From Chondrus crispus (lineage: Eukaryota; Rhodophyta; Florideophyceae; Gigartinales; Gigartinaceae), in NCBI RefSeq assembly GCF_000350225.1, contig NW_005178551.1, forward strand, positions 198,591 to 262,590: a stretch of DNA of 64,000 nt. The letters run 5' to 3'. Position numbers and translations under genes: made by a program. Position 1 is the stretch's first letter, and each line of letters opens with the position of its first letter. The notes under the pieces are model-generated. The model was not told the origin of the DNA, searched no databases, and saw nothing but the letters and a program-made list of their open reading frames with translations. This document shows, in pieces, positions 1-11,900 of the stretch.

Positions 1-1012
1 GCCTGAACATATATACCCTCGTTACTGTATGCCCATTTCACAATTAACAATACAGCACTGCAGTTCCTACAGAGTCCACCCTTGTATTGCTCCTGCCCTG
101 CGTTATTCGTTCTGCTGAAGCGTTGCGTCGGTAGCCTTGCTGCTCAATTTTCGAGGGATTCAAGCAACGATGCTGCGAACAAATTAGTCGCCCTGCAATA
201 TTCCTTTCTCGTAGCAATTCCGGAAGATAGTCCGCACTGATGCCTATCTGCGGGATCAGCGAGTGCAACTTCTCAAAATAACTCCCACTGCGATCTCATC
301 TCATCTCGTAGTCTTATCTAGTTCCGACACCATTTCCCAGTCTCACGATATACATCTATACAAATTTAATTGCGACGTTCGTTATGGGAATACGCCTGAC
401 AATTTCCCACCTTCTCAACAGATAGATACTGTACCGCAATTCCACCCTCACTCGTAATTGTTATACTCGCATCGCTGTTGCTATTGCGTGACTTGGGTGA
501 GCGCACATACACAACAGTTCGCCTTGTTCTACGCTGATAGATTTTGCGCCTTCACGACATAATCTAATGTAGAGCCTCCTGCTATCCTCCGTGTTCGCAC
601 AACAGGACATTGCCTCCACCATTTGTTGGGCATTTAGTCGCAAAAAATGATCCCGGCATTGTCCTCGCCATCTCTTCACCCTGTTTCTTTGTATCCGTCA
701 AACATTTTCTCAATTTTGTAACTACTATACGCGTCACTCGGTTGCCTCTTGTAGCTCCCCCTTCGCACCTGTTCAAGCAGGACATTACAACAGCCTTCAT
801 GGTTTCCTTCGCGAAATTCTGCCTCCCCTGGAGAATGAAGAATTACTTCAAAACAACAAGTTACAACATCGTCGATACTTGCACGCCCATATCGGACACG
901 ACATCACTATAACTGATGCCATTTTCCCATAGGGTCGTGTCATCGAAGGAATTCAAATCGACGCCCCCTTCACCTTCTCTCGCACTGGCTTCAAATTTCA
1001 TAAGACTTTCTC

Positions 1013-1098
1013 GTGGAGGTCTGGAGTCCAGACCTCCACAAGAAAAGTGTAGAGAAAAAGGGTGCGTCCAGACTTTGGACGCACCCTTTTCTCTACAC
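1013..1098. repeat. Two adjacent near-perfect hairpins
   Basis: The first hairpin, 1013-1039, has two 13-nt arms (GTGGAGGTCTGGA and its exact reverse complement) around a single central base. Eight bases further on, 1047-1098 forms a second stem of about 22 bp with one bulged A, whose arms begin GTGTAGAGAAAA and whose inner part is GGGTGCGTCC, closing a loop of about 7 nt. No open frame of note covers it. It could be a foldback element, a remnant of a MITE, or a small structured RNA. Confidence 0.75.
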
Positions 1099-2433
1099 CT
1101 ACTGTACTCGTAAGGTGAAAGTCCAGAGACACAGCCTATAACGCACACACCACTAGAAAAAATGCAACTTTTCGGTAGAGGTTATTGGAATGCATCTGAC
1201 GAGGGCTGCACAGTCTCGAACTCATACATGTGACACGTGTATTCGGTGAATAGTCACACCTCCCATGACTTGGAATGCGTAACGTTTTTGCGTACACTGG
1301 GGTAGCGATAGCCGGTTAACGCTTGCATAAATTTTCTTCTTACTGCGTGCATGTCAAGAACCTGCATGCATCAATGTTCATCACGGGACTTCACTTCAAA
1401 AGAGAATTGGAGAATTTCAGTTTAGTTTTTAGATGCAATGTATCGCGAGAAAAAATCGATGCAATGGAAACGGATTTTGAGGCTTGGTGGAATCTTATCG
1501 ACTTTTTAGAATCGACATGTATGAATAGACATGTATGAATCGATGCGAGCAGTACAAGCTTTTACTGGAATGCTTGACTGCATTTAGTTTGAGCCTGACA
1601 AATTGAATCCGCGTCTCTGCAGAAGAGTAACTGTTTCATATGGCCTGCATCTCTTGCTTTGCACAGCAAATGTCTAGGCGGGCTTGTCCTTTGTCATGTA
1701 CCTGCGCAGCGTGTTTGTTAACTAGCGCCTTATCACGGCTCGGCAATATCATGTCCCACTCAAATGTGAGTCTTTAAAGCCCGTCCTGTGGTATCGCATC
1801 GGCTCCCCCTGAGGTTGGTCTCGTCCAGTTTACAAGAGAAGCAAAACGTGGCGTTCTGTGCGCTTTTCGGTCCTCCCTGCGCCAAATATCCACCTGCGAG
1901 TATGTTTGCGCGTCTATCTTATTTATGAAGCTGGTGGGGCATGTACTACATGTAGGAATCATTAATCATGTGAGACCTCGAGCGACCTGAGCAAGGAAAG
2001 GAATGGATCTCCAAGAATCCACTGCGTTTGAAACATTTTACATACCGTGCCATACAGAAAAGGACAACCGCAGACTGGATGTTCGTCTGTTGGTCCATGA
2101 TCACAATCTGTGGGTGACACGAGAGTTGTCGCGAGAAAAGAGAGTTTGAGTGAGGTCAGATGCTGACCGAGCTGGTTGCTTCTCTTCCGGTGCAACAACG
2201 TCACTTATTTTTAATTATTTGTTAGAATCTATGACGATGATGGATGGCATTGGTGTTGTAGTTGTCAAGGTGTGTCACTATTCGGGGGATGAGTGTTTGA
2301 AGAGCTGACTGTATCTTTATAGTATAAAGTTTATACTGTAGAATTATCAGTGTCACAAAGTTGTATCAGTGAGATGATGAGCTTGTAACACGCATTGTTG
2401 CTTCACTAACGTTGTCCGTATCCGTAAAGTCGC

Positions 2434-2922
2434 GTGTTTTGGCGGCGAGTTTTGCTCGGATTTTCTGAACGCAAAAATTTCAAGCAACGCGTTTGGCAAA
2501 ACTCACAGCATACCGAAAACTCGGGACATGTGAGTTTTCTACGACTTTCACGTCCGCCTGATCACAGCAGTGCCGGATCGACCCGTCGTGAAGAAAAACG
2601 AAGTGGATCTTGCGTTCTTTTCAGCAGCACAAACGAGTCTCAGACTACACGGGTCGTAGCGATATGCGTCATGGACGCCCCTATCGCTTCATCTGCGCAG
2701 AGTTCATCAATGGAGCAAAGCGCGACAAGATCTGCCACAGATGCCGCCAAAGCAACCGCGAAAGATAGACAAGTAGAAGCTTCTAAAAAGCGGCCCTCTC
2801 TAAACGGCCCCCCTCAGCCTGTCAAGAAGACGAAACACATCCCCCTTTCGACTAAGAACCTTTCTATCCTTGTGGCGAGCTACAATATTCGCTTCAGCGA
2901 GTATTCGCGCAGGTGCACGTGA
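2434..2922 (+). CDS. Hypothetical ORF with NLS-like basic stretch
   Basis: An open frame of 162 codons without a recognisable domain. An internal ATG (codon 80) begins a Ser/Ala/Thr-rich segment followed by a bipartite basic stretch (KKRPSLNGPPQPVKKTKH), which would suit a nuclear protein or the N-terminus of a transposase. The frame ends abruptly and no continuation is recognised downstream. It may be chance, a first exon, or a fossil fragment; no neighbour supports a function. Confidence 0.18.
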   Translation: MFWRRVLLGFSERKNFKQRVWQNSQHTENSGHVSFLRLSRPPDHSSAGSTRREEKRSGSCVLFSSTNESQTTRVVAICVMDAPIASSAQSSSMEQSATRSATDAAKATAKDRQVEASKKRPSLNGPPQPVKKTKHIPLSTKNLSILVASYNIRFSEYSRRCT

Positions 2923-3894
2923 TCCGTCGGGCGGCACAACGATATACCAGACTTCCGTTTGTTGCGGGCAGGTACCCTGCTGGAGGTCAGTCCGCAAACT
3001 CGTGGTGGGAATTTTCAAACTCGGGTTTACTTTACGTCCAGCGAGTTTGTGGGCAAATGGAAAAAAAACAACGCGTCATTTTACGGACAACGTTACTGTC
3101 TATGCAACGCTTTTCTGAAATGCTACCCTTGCCCTCGTGAGCATCCATGGTGCCAATGCAGTCAGTGCGTTCCTTGCTAAGACGGTACAGGGTAGCACGT
3201 AGAACTGCGTGAAGGGCCTGTGCACCCAACGCCTGGATCCTTATGCCAGCAGCTAATCTTTTACGCAGTAGAAATGCGACTCAACGCTTTTGTGCTGCTT
3301 CTCTCAGATGTCACGAGGCTCTCAGGGCTGTCTTATATATCATACACGTACGTTACAGGGCATGCAAACGACTTCGAACCCTTGCGACTTTCGGCGACAG
3401 TACTATCCACTTTTTTCCCCGAAGAACAGTAGTATCGCGAAAGGGCAATGGGAGAAACATAGCGTCGCGATTGTTGCAACTAAGATGCCCCCTGCGGAAC
3501 TAGGAAAGTTGCAGCTCGCGATTACAACAGCTCATAAAAAACATATCGTTCCTGGATCCTGCACCCTCTGTTTTGGACTGTTATACAGGCATCCCGTTCA
3601 AGCATGAATTATGTCGCCATGTGAGACATACAGCAATACTCATGCAGTTGCGAAGACTGTATTATCCCTGCACGGCAACATAGCTACTTGAGTATCCTCA
3701 CCTATGAGACGTCCCCTATTAAAAAAAAGGCGCACGTAGGTCAACTTAGAAACCGCAAACATCTCTCGATAGCGGCAACGGTGGGCCGAACATCAGATGA
3801 TTGCAGTTGTCGTGATACCGCCACACATTGCGCGAAATTGAAATACAGTGCTTCTGCACTATAAGAATAAGGACGGGAGACTGGCTCAGTATTC

Positions 3895-4179
3895 TTACAA
3901 AGCGGCTGTTCTTATCAGTGTCTTTATGATACGGTCCAGCAAGCTCATAAGCGCCTTCTGGAAAAGGAGTCTATTGGAGTCTGTTGCTGTCCCTGCACTG
4001 TTGCAAATGCTATTATTAGGTGGAGCCTCTTGTGCCTCGAAAAAAGCGATAGCGGTACGTAACGCATTCGGTTGTTCTTCTGTTGGTAGTGGGTCCAATG
4101 CAACGGCATCTGAATTATATTCCTTATGCGCGAAACTGTTCTCATATTCTTCCAAAGCTTGCAAGACAGAGTCTGCCAT
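3895..4179 (-). CDS. Hypothetical 94-aa ORF, possibly a remnant
   Basis: The frame opens with MADSVLQALEEYENSFAHKE and is acidic at the start, with Leu/Ile-rich helices at the end. The composition looks more protein-like than neighbouring frames. Just upstream on the same strand (about 4370-4560) lie further short coding-like stretches in other frames, so the whole may be one decayed gene. I recognise no family. Confidence 0.2.
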   Translation of the reverse strand: MADSVLQALEEYENSFAHKEYNSDAVALDPLPTEEQPNALRTAIAFFEAQEAPPNNSICNSAGTATDSNRLLFQKALMSLLDRIIKTLIRTAAL

Positions 4180-5989
4180 GCATCCGATAGAGACTCCTTC
4201 ATGATGTCACTGCTAACAGTAAACATGGCTATTATTCCACAGCGCACGTCCTCGTTCGTGAATCAAAAACAACCAAATTGCTCATCACTTCCAATAATTC
4301 CCTTTTATCGCTGGTAGTTGCTGCTGGTTCTGTATCCCTATCCTTTACAGCACTGCCATTAAGTAATCCGGTCTTCCTCCGCAACTATTCAAAACAGTTT
4401 CCCCATTTCCCCATTCTTCTATACGCCTCTTATGTACTTCATGGCTACTGAGTGATCAATGTTATAGATATTAGAGTTGATTTCTTCAATAATATCGAAA
4501 GCCCTCTCATATTGTAATTTTCTATTTTTTTCTTCAACGACGCATTGATTTCAGCATCCATAGGTTCTAAACAGACGTTGTGGAATAACTACCCTTACGC
4601 CGACCACACAGATTGAGGGGGGTGAGAAGTAAGGGAGCGCTGGCCGGATAGATACCCACGCGCAAGTTAATTACCTGACAGAGAGGGCTCGTAAAGAGGG
4701 AAGCCACACGTGGCGGGTGACGCTCAGTCAGTCGGAGGTGCTCGAATCAGACGGCCTGGTACGGTTTAGAAGCCTGAGCTAAGAGAGAAACAAGAACAGA
4801 TGTATCTAATTGCCGTAATGGGAAGGGAGGCGCGTCTGTCTCACGTTGACTAGGACGGGGAGGGCAACCTGGTCTTAATCCTACTTGCTATTTCTAACCA
4901 CGGTACGAGTTACACACATGTGGCAGCGGCCACAATTATTGCCAGCGGTTCTACTACTTGTGACCCATGTCCCCGACAATTGCTACCGGTTGTCTCACTT
5001 GACACCCGTGGGGTACTATTGTTTTAAGGCGGGCAAGTGTACGCGCGCTCGCTACAGTAACACATGTCCCCTCTTTCGGGTAACAACTTCCCAGGGTTTT
5101 CGTTGTACACAATGGTAATACAGTTGTATTGGGTCCGAGAAACCAAATCTGCTCATGATCTGGATTGGGTAGCGTTTCTGTATTCCCATGCGCTCTGCAA
5201 TTGTCCAAAAGTAGCTCAACTGTTCGACCTATGGTTTACATTTAGCAATGAAGGCCTCGAACCTATTCAACCATTAAAAATAAAATTGATATCATCCAAG
5301 CTTTCTCATTATTTCCATATTAAAAGCGGATTGCTTGCCCTTATTTTTAAGAATTCTTTCTCCTTATACGATGCCATGGTATGGTCCAAGACGTGCATTA
5401 TGTACGATGCATCGTACACAACCGGGGGTTGTTTGTCCTTTACAAGCTATTAATTGTCATGTGAGGCTTCTCGGATAATTATTCCCAGGCTTCAAAACGT
5501 CTGACGAACCTTTTTCCTTCTTTGACGTGCTTCAGGAGTTGAACGAGCATCTAAAACTTCAGAATATTTTGACGGCGTCAGCACGGTACTTAGGACTAAA
5601 GTACCCATGACATCGGTCGGGTGAGGCTCTGTCCGCGTTGTAGTATTACCAATATACCTGAATAACTTTTGAACCCCTGTGTGAGTGCGCGTACAAATAT
5701 TTGTGTCCCATTTGGTGCCTTTGATTGTCGAACGATGTCCTCAGTGTGAACTTTTGGTGGCCGTCTTCTCACCGCAAAGCGCACACCACCCTTCTAGTCA
5801 CATATGCTTCAGGCCGTGTCAACACCTGAACGAATTGTTTGATACCATCCAAATTATTAAAGGATGACAACCGATGTCCCTTCCACTTGCGTGTTAGATT
5901 CTGTAGTTAGAAAATCTTGCATGCATCTACAGACGTTTCCATGGTCACCAGAGAACCTGGTTCTTGCTAGCTTAACCATTCCTCATACC

Positions 5990-6602
5990 TGTAAGATAAC
6001 GACCAACGCGCGCGGAGGTCATGAACCTGGCGGCCGGCACGGTTTACACGTGGGCGGGCGCGGCCATGCGTAGAGAGCGCGCGCTTGTACTGATCGGTCG
6101 TGGTGCGCCGTACGTCTATAGTAGCACACGTGTCGTCCGTTCGATAGTTGGTAAGTATTACGCGTGTACGGCAGCGCACGCGTGTAGTGGCAGCATCTGC
6201 GCGGTAGTTAGTAATTGTTGCGCTAGTATTTTAATTGTGTACAGTACCCAGCACCCACTACGCCGCAGGTACTGTACTGGGACAGGTGTCCAAGGAGTCC
6301 CTCTGAGGGGTTAAGACCTGTCACCCGTTCCCAACAGTAAACTAGGGCAAGCTTGCCCCCGTCTCTTTCGCGCCTATATACGACCGTTCAGTGAGTTCAT
6401 CGGGCGCTGGCTTCTGACCCATTACCGCCCGCCTCTGTATACGCACCACGGAGCGATTGCGCGTAGCCAGCTCGTGAGCCACTCTTTTTTGGCGAGTTCG
6501 TCCGTACTGTTTTAATTAGCGTGCCGCGCGTCTCCGTCGTGTGGTCCTTCCGCGAAGCCTCTGCCTCTCACCCAACCCAGGGACGAGAAGAGCTATCCTA
6601 CA
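5990..6602 (+). mobile_element. Solo LTR, family A
   Basis: The copy starts TGTAAGATAAC and ends AGCTATCCTACA, giving TG...CA termini inside a longer imperfect inverted repeat. It is the same family as the element at 27516-28186: both carry the CACGTG/CGTCCG-rich first half, the block TGTACAGTACCC...GGTACTGTACT, the 'CCTCT..GGGGTTAAGACCTG' block and the 'CTCACCCAACCCAGGG' tail. No internal retrotransposon genes sit beside it, so it reads as a solo LTR. The 5-bp flanks (ATACC, CCCAC) do not match, so it is old or was rearranged with the partial copy that follows. Confidence 0.7.
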
Positions 6603-6875
6603 CCCACCAGTACACCAGCGGTAAGCTCGCCCCGTCCGTTTTGAGCCTAACTACTACCATTCGGTTAGTTTACCTGCGCTGGTTTCTAACCAATCACCGG
6701 TTGTACCCGAATCTGCCTCGGGACGACTGCGCATGACCAGCCAGGTTTTCCACTCCCTTTTCGTCACCTCGAACGTACTGGTTATACGCGCGTCGCGTAC
6801 CCCGCGTCGCGTGCTCCCTCGGCTACACATCCAAAGCTTCTTACCCAAACCAGGGTCGAAGGGAGTTATCCCACA
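6603..6875 (+). mobile_element. Partial second copy of LTR family A (3' half)
   Basis: Directly after the preceding solo LTR the sequence repeats the 3' half of the same family. It runs from 'GGTAAGCTCGCCCCGTCCGT' through 'CTGCGCATGACCAGCCAG' to the terminal GGAGTTATCCCACA. The 5' half is absent. This suggests insertion into, or recombination with, an older copy. Confidence 0.6.
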
Positions 6876-7185
6876 GGCACGATTCGGGGAACACGGCATC
6901 ATGTACCTGTTCAACCAGAACGGTCATCTGCCTTTCCATCTAGATTCCTTGATTGGTTAGATCCCAAAAATACCATGAGCTCATGACCAATACCTCCAAT
7001 AGGCCCTTAACCGATTTCTGCGCCCATTTTCACCTTCTTCCGAGCTCTGTCATATCTCCTTCATGTCCCTTTCCTATGTGCAATGCAGCCAAGAAAAGCA
7101 CCTTCCACTCTCTTGCAGTGTTGAAGTAGTCAAATTCGTTGGCCACTGCCAGTCTTCAGACCGCATCTCGGAGAGGAATGCATAT

Positions 7186-7765
7186 TGTAGTAAATCGGCG
7201 CGAAGGCAATCGCACCACCGCTGCCGCCCCGGGATACAGTACGATGGCTGTAAGCGCGAGAAGAACTGTAAGGAGTTATATTTACAGCACACGGCCGGTG
7301 CGGAGTACAGTGGTACCCCGCTGGTTACATGTGTAGGGTCTGAACGGTAAGTAATTAGTAATTAGTAGTTAATGGCACAAATTAGCCAATTTAGCACAGT
7401 AGCTGGTATACAGTAAGTAAGAGTTGTCGACCGGCACCAACAAGCCTGGCGTCCCACTTAGGGGTTAAGACCGGGGGCACCTGCCCCGTTCCAGTAAACG
7501 GGAGGCAGACTCGCCTCCCTCCCCTTTACGGCTAATTGCTATCCCGTTCCGGTTTCCCTTTTAGTCTCAGGCTTCTAACCCGTGACCGGCCGTCCGGATC
7601 TAACACTACCGACCGGCTGCGCGTCACCGGCCACGTCAGCCTTCCCTCTTTTCGAGTTCATTCGTACGGTCTGCGTTCGCGCGTGGGTTATCCAGCGGAG
7701 CGCGCTCCCTTACCTCTAACCCCCCCTCGTTTCCGAGTGGTCGGGACGAAGGTAGTTATACCACA
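7186..7765 (+). mobile_element. Solo LTR, family B
   Basis: Closely similar over its 3' two thirds to the LTR at 24806-25397. Shared blocks are GGTAAGTAATTAG, 'GGCACAAATTAGCCAATTTA', 'CTCAGGCTTCTAACCCGTGA' and the terminal GGTAGTTATACCACA. The 5' boundary is set at a TGTAGTAAAT about the expected distance upstream but is uncertain, and the flanks (CATAT, AGGAT) are not a duplication. It abuts a copia RT fragment. Confidence 0.6.
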
Positions 7766-7769
7766 AGGA

Positions 7770-9200
7770 TAACAATTGTTATTGACCTTAAGGTCAAGTT
7801 CAAGGCCGGATATGTCATCGGAGGCCACCGCGTCCGTTTGAAACACATGATGGTACACTCGACCTCCACACGGCAGCTTTCATCGATCCGAATTCTACTA
7901 GCACTCAAAACTGTACATGGATATGATATGTGGACATGTGATATTCGTCAAGCATATCCCCAGTCCGCAGAACTACTTCCCGGGATGTATTCATATCCAA
8001 ACCAGAACCGGAATTAGAACTAGATCCATCCCAATGCCTCCAGCTCCTCAAGCCCTTGTACGGGCTCTGCGAGTAAAGGGATCTGTGGCATGACACATTG
8101 GGTCGCCATCACAGGGAGGACTTGGGGATGAAGCCACTGCGTTGCGACCGTGCACTTTATGTGCTTATGGAAGACAGCAGTCGGCAGGGAATTTAGGGTT
8201 GATATGTAAATGAACTCATCAGGACAGGAAACGAAACTTTCAACGAACTCGGAAAGAAGACAAACCCCAAAATTGGAAATTGCAGAAGATGAAGATCTAC
8301 TATACGTGTTCACATGCTTTTATCTAAAGCGTCACTAAAACGAAGCAGTCGTTCAGGATCAACATGAGTACCTGAAGAGACATGAAGAACTACCTGCTGA
8401 TTGTTCGTTCCGGGCTTTCCGCTCGATGCGAATGAAGTTGGCTTGACTGGCAAACACTAGACCAAACTGCTTGCTTGAGATCTTTCAGCTCGCACAGATC
8501 ACGGAAACATGTATGAGGCAGACCGGAGGAAGGTTGTGCGTCAGCTCAACCGAAAGGTCAGATATGCAAGACACAACCAGACATCTCTTCAGACATCTCT
8601 CCACATACCTGCTCTGAATACCTATACTCTTCGCATCATCGGATGTTCCAACTCCCCGTCTGCCAATAACGGTGATCTCTATTCACTTTTTGGCATTGGT
8701 TTTGTTCGCGGCTCCCAAAACCGTTCCGGATGGTCTAACGAAGTCAATAAGTCGGGCCATGCTTCGCGACGTAATTTCCACAGGCTACCTTCAAGTTGTT
8801 CCTGAGCAATGGATTATTCGGTACTTCTAAACGGTACTGCTTTCTAAAGCAATGGGAGAGAGCTAACGTTTACTTATTGTGGACGGCCTTCGATGACTTG
8901 TATAGCTTATGCACCTCGACTATGTATAAGTCAGTGCCATCGTCAACGGCACAAGCGCGAAAAGCAGCCTCGCAAAGACGCGTATGCGTCCCTGCCATGC
9001 TGCTTTTAGCGAGGAGAAGAAGCCGATACGGGCTTCTTCTCTTTGCTATCAACAACCTCGCGTTTGACGCCGTCCAAAACGACATGGTGATCAACAGCCT
9101 TCCGAGCTTGAAGACGCACGATCCATATGCCGTGTTTCACAGCCGCCACCAATTTCATCTTATCGGAACGGAACTCGGGATCTTGAACTTTCTGAAATTG
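7770..9200 (+). mobile_element. Fossil Ty1/copia fragment (RT and RNase H part)
   Basis: Short plus-strand stretches match the copia reverse transcriptase and RNase H order. About 7870-8095 resembles the RT segment around 'WTCDIRQAYPQSAELLPGMY' and a LYGLC-type block. About 8100-8170 holds a DLGMKPL-type block. About 8510-8960 resembles the RNase H domain (LRIIGCSNSPSANN). No gag, protease or integrase remains and no LTR pair frames it. It is heavily worn, with many breaks, and looks the oldest retroelement in the window. Confidence 0.6.
9014..9041. repeat. Hairpin
   Basis: Eleven-base arms (GAGAAGAAGCC at 9014-9024, GGCTTCTTCTC at 9031-9041) enclose a 6-nt loop, with weaker outer pairing TAGC/GCTA. 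It sits at the ragged end of the copia fossil. Confidence 0.6.
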
Positions 9201-9483
9201 AACCCTGGTGCTGCTTTGTGATTTTGCCGTTCGAGTTAAAAGTACTTTTGTGCTTCTTCATGTCATCCAGAGCCTTGGTCGCCAACCTAGCTCCGACATG
9301 ACTATCAAAGGAATTCACATCTGCTGACGGGAGGCAGTTACCCTTCGGCCCATACTCGCAGACTATGGAGCTATTTCTGACAAAATATGAAAGGCGACTG
9401 AGGGCTTCCCTCGTATTCCCAGACCACGCTTGCTAAGAAAATAATTGCGATTCGCGAGCACCATTCCGGAACTGAATTACGAA

Positions 9484-10266
9484 TTATCGTCGTCGCTCGT
9501 GTCTAATTACCCTTATAAATTCAGGCGGTCGGTGCCCTTGGAAATTAGTTGTTTCTCTTCGCCGCGACCGTCTCCGCATGGAGACTGAAGACTGAGTTCT
9601 TCTTCTGAGCGAGCGGTATGAAGATATATCAATGTGGTAGAAAGAAGTAATGTCATTATGCCAGTTGCTTTCAGCGAGGCATTCATTCACCGGAAACTCC
9701 TTGCTCCCGACTTTGGACCCATCCTCAGCCATCACTTTTCCGATCGCTGTATAATAGACGCGTGCCAAAGTGTGCAAACTTCGTTTTGGACTTGCGCTCG
9801 GTTGTGTAGTTGCGCTCGGATGTAAAGTAACCGATTTAATCTGAACAGCTTGTGATGTCGCACGCTCAACGTCATGTACCGCCTCCGCTTCGGCATGACC
9901 TGTAACAGATTTGCTGACACGCCTTTGAACGTTGTCACTACGCGGCCTGTGACACTGTAAATTCCCTTTGCTACGTTGAATCTGGTTCGTCCGACGACTA
10001 CGCATCTCACAATGTTTTTTTGGGACGCAGAATTCACGTTTTGGTCTAGTCTGTGCCGTATCGTTCGATGCCATTCGTAGAATACGAGGTAGCTTGCGAA
10101 TACAAAAATGAAGGGAGTGTCGTGCCGAATAACGAGCAGTCTCGTTAGGCAGTCGTGGAGGAAGAGGTCCGGAGGAAAACGGATAGAGTTGGTCAGGAGA
10201 CGAACAAACGAGCAAAATGCAGCGCGCAATGTTCGCTGTATATCGAACGCACACCCTGATCGCCAC
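9484..10266 (-). CDS. Hypothetical 260-aa ORF, basic
   Basis: The longest frame in the first 10 kb. It is Arg/Ser/His-rich throughout, with a plausible internal start at MASNDTAQTRPKREFCVPKK. There are no membrane segments, no metal-binding spacing and no domain I can name. It lies between two retroelement zones, so a worn gag or similar element protein is as likely as a host gene. Chance cannot be excluded. Confidence 0.2.
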   Translation of the reverse strand: MAIRVCVRYTANIARCILLVCSSPDQLYPFSSGPLPPRLPNETARYSARHSLHFCIRKLPRILRMASNDTAQTRPKREFCVPKKHCEMRSRRTNQIQRSKGNLQCHRPRSDNVQRRVSKSVTGHAEAEAVHDVERATSQAVQIKSVTLHPSATTQPSASPKRSLHTLARVYYTAIGKVMAEDGSKVGSKEFPVNECLAESNWHNDITSFYHIDISSYRSLRRRTQSSVSMRRRSRRRETTNFQGHRPPEFIRVIRHERRR

Positions 10267-11370
10267 GTTTCGAAATATGTCAACGTTTATTCCTTTATTT
10301 GATTTGCGTTCCAGGTGACGGCGGTTAGCACCGCCGACTGGAAGCTCGCTGCCTTACGAATATATCCATGTTTGTCCCTCCCTGAGAAGGACGAAAGGGG
10401 ACAGTGGGGTTGTGAAGTAAAGTGTATCCTTTTCTTCGCGCAGTGAGTGTAGAGAGGCTCAGGTTTCATTGACATAGCCTGTGGCGCGCCCTCCTTATTT
10501 TACAAGAGAAGAAATGCTATTCACGCACCAGACGGACTTTGCGCGATAGTCGTACAACCTCAGAGCAGTTACAGATCGCGCGGGAGAGGCACAGGAATAA
10601 GAAGGGGAACGGATGCTTGGGTAGAGGGGTCTCTTCCCTTCTGTCCAAACTACGCGCAAGATAGAGAGTTTACGAATTAAAAAATGACAACGTTTGGGAG
10701 TCAAATGTGATGAAACGTATCCCACACGACATACGTTTCTCACAAGCCCATGCTCATGCCATTTCATTTTTTGGATGGAGGCCAAATTATCGAAGTAGAA
10801 ATGACTGTGGACAAGTGTTTCCTCCTAAGCTGAGAGCCGGAGCTCATTTAACGACGCCAAACCTCAAGTCTCCATGACACCTCCCTTGGACAAAGTCAAT
10901 CCCGGCGGAAAACAGCCCCATGCAAGCTCGGATCACGAGCAAGCTATACAAAATTGTAATCCAACTGCACCAGCCTCTTCAACCGCTGCTACATCAGATC
11001 GTCATCAAAACTCCCACTTTGCGGTGTTTACTGCCGTACAAACGGCAAAAGAGTCTAACATGGTGCCTGTACCTTCCTTCCCGATCTCCTCTGGTGACTA
11101 CTTCTGAGAAAGGCAGGTCTCTTTCTCCCAGCCTCTTGTGGGAGAACGGGTACCGACCGGTGTCGGTAAACGTAACAACCCGGAGGGAGATCCCGTAGGG
11201 GTGATCAGACAATACTGGAAAGGGAGGGGATAACTCAGCTTGTACACGGGGTGCACGTACCGCCACGGGTGACAGGTGGCGGCGGAATTGCCACGTGTAC
11301 TGCCGTACGTATAACGTCCCGATAGGGTACAGTAGACTAGAAGGTCCTCCTGTAGGGGCGTAGAAATTAG
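10267..11370. other. No recognised gene; flank of the gypsy element
   Basis: Contains a plus-strand 77-codon frame at 10874-11107 with no domain. From about 11150 the DNA becomes GC-rich, with CACGTG and TACAGTA motifs like those of the nearby LTRs. The last 200 bases before 11371 may therefore be part of another, unassigned LTR. The five bases before the gypsy 5' LTR are ATTAG. Confidence 0.4.
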
Positions 11371-11900
11371 TGTAATAAGAGTGTCAGCCGGGGGAGTCCT
11401 AGCTAGCACACGTGATGCGCGCTCTGCCTGCGAGTACAGATGGCAGGAGTACAGCCACGTGTGCTGCTTTACAAATTACTCCCCGGTGGAGTACAGTAGA
11501 GGTACTCCACTGTAGTGATCCAAAGTAGAAGTGGATCACTACTGTACTGCCCGGCCGCCGGAGGTCGACGTACTTAGGGGCTGAGGCAGTGCGCCCCCAG
11601 AGTAAAGGGGGCAGCGACCCCCTGTGGCGAGAACTGAGGAAAAAGAGGCAGATCGTCCCGTGCGGGTTATTCCTGAGGGCCGGAAGCACACGCTCCCCAG
11701 TTGGGTCGTTCCACGGCCTGGTGGAAGCATATGCCCATTGAGGCCTATCCCCTCCGGGGTCGCAGTTCCACTCGCCCGTTTACCGGAGTCATAACCGGCG
11801 CTCTCGCAGAGAGGTTGGTGGTGTTGTAATTTTACCGCTGCCGTGGACACCCCCTCCGTGACGGGGTAAAAACCGAACCGGAAGGATCCATATTATTACA
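11371..11900 (+). mobile_element. 5' LTR of the Ty3/gypsy element
   Basis: Bounded by TGTAATAA and TTATTACA, a perfect 8-bp inverted terminal repeat in the TG...CA style of the other LTRs here. It is followed after two bases by TGGTCTCCCGACC, which begins with TGG as a primer-binding site should. The gag-coding region follows about 100-400 bp downstream. Inside are CACGTG motifs and the pair 'GTGATCC...GGATCAC'. No matching 3' LTR is visible downstream, so LTR-LTR dating is not possible in this window. Confidence 0.6.

Larger units (their letters stand above)
1..5989. other. Gene-poor flank, no confident gene
   Basis: Six kilobases of moderate GC in which all open frames are short and none has a recognisable domain. 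The most gene-like pieces are a plus-strand frame at 2434-2922, a minus-strand frame at 3895-4179 and a plus-strand frame at 5064-5453; the first two are described separately. Minus-strand text around 4430-4560 also reads like worn coding sequence (an acidic, helical stretch with VEEKNRKLQYERAFDIIEEI), which suggests an old mobile-element remnant. I found no tRNA-like T-arm and no LTR ends here. Confidence 0.5.

Noticed and set aside
10314-10336. GGCGGT/ACCGCC stem as possible tRNA or terminator
   Set aside because: Six-base stem without the rest of a tRNA fold or a T tract.
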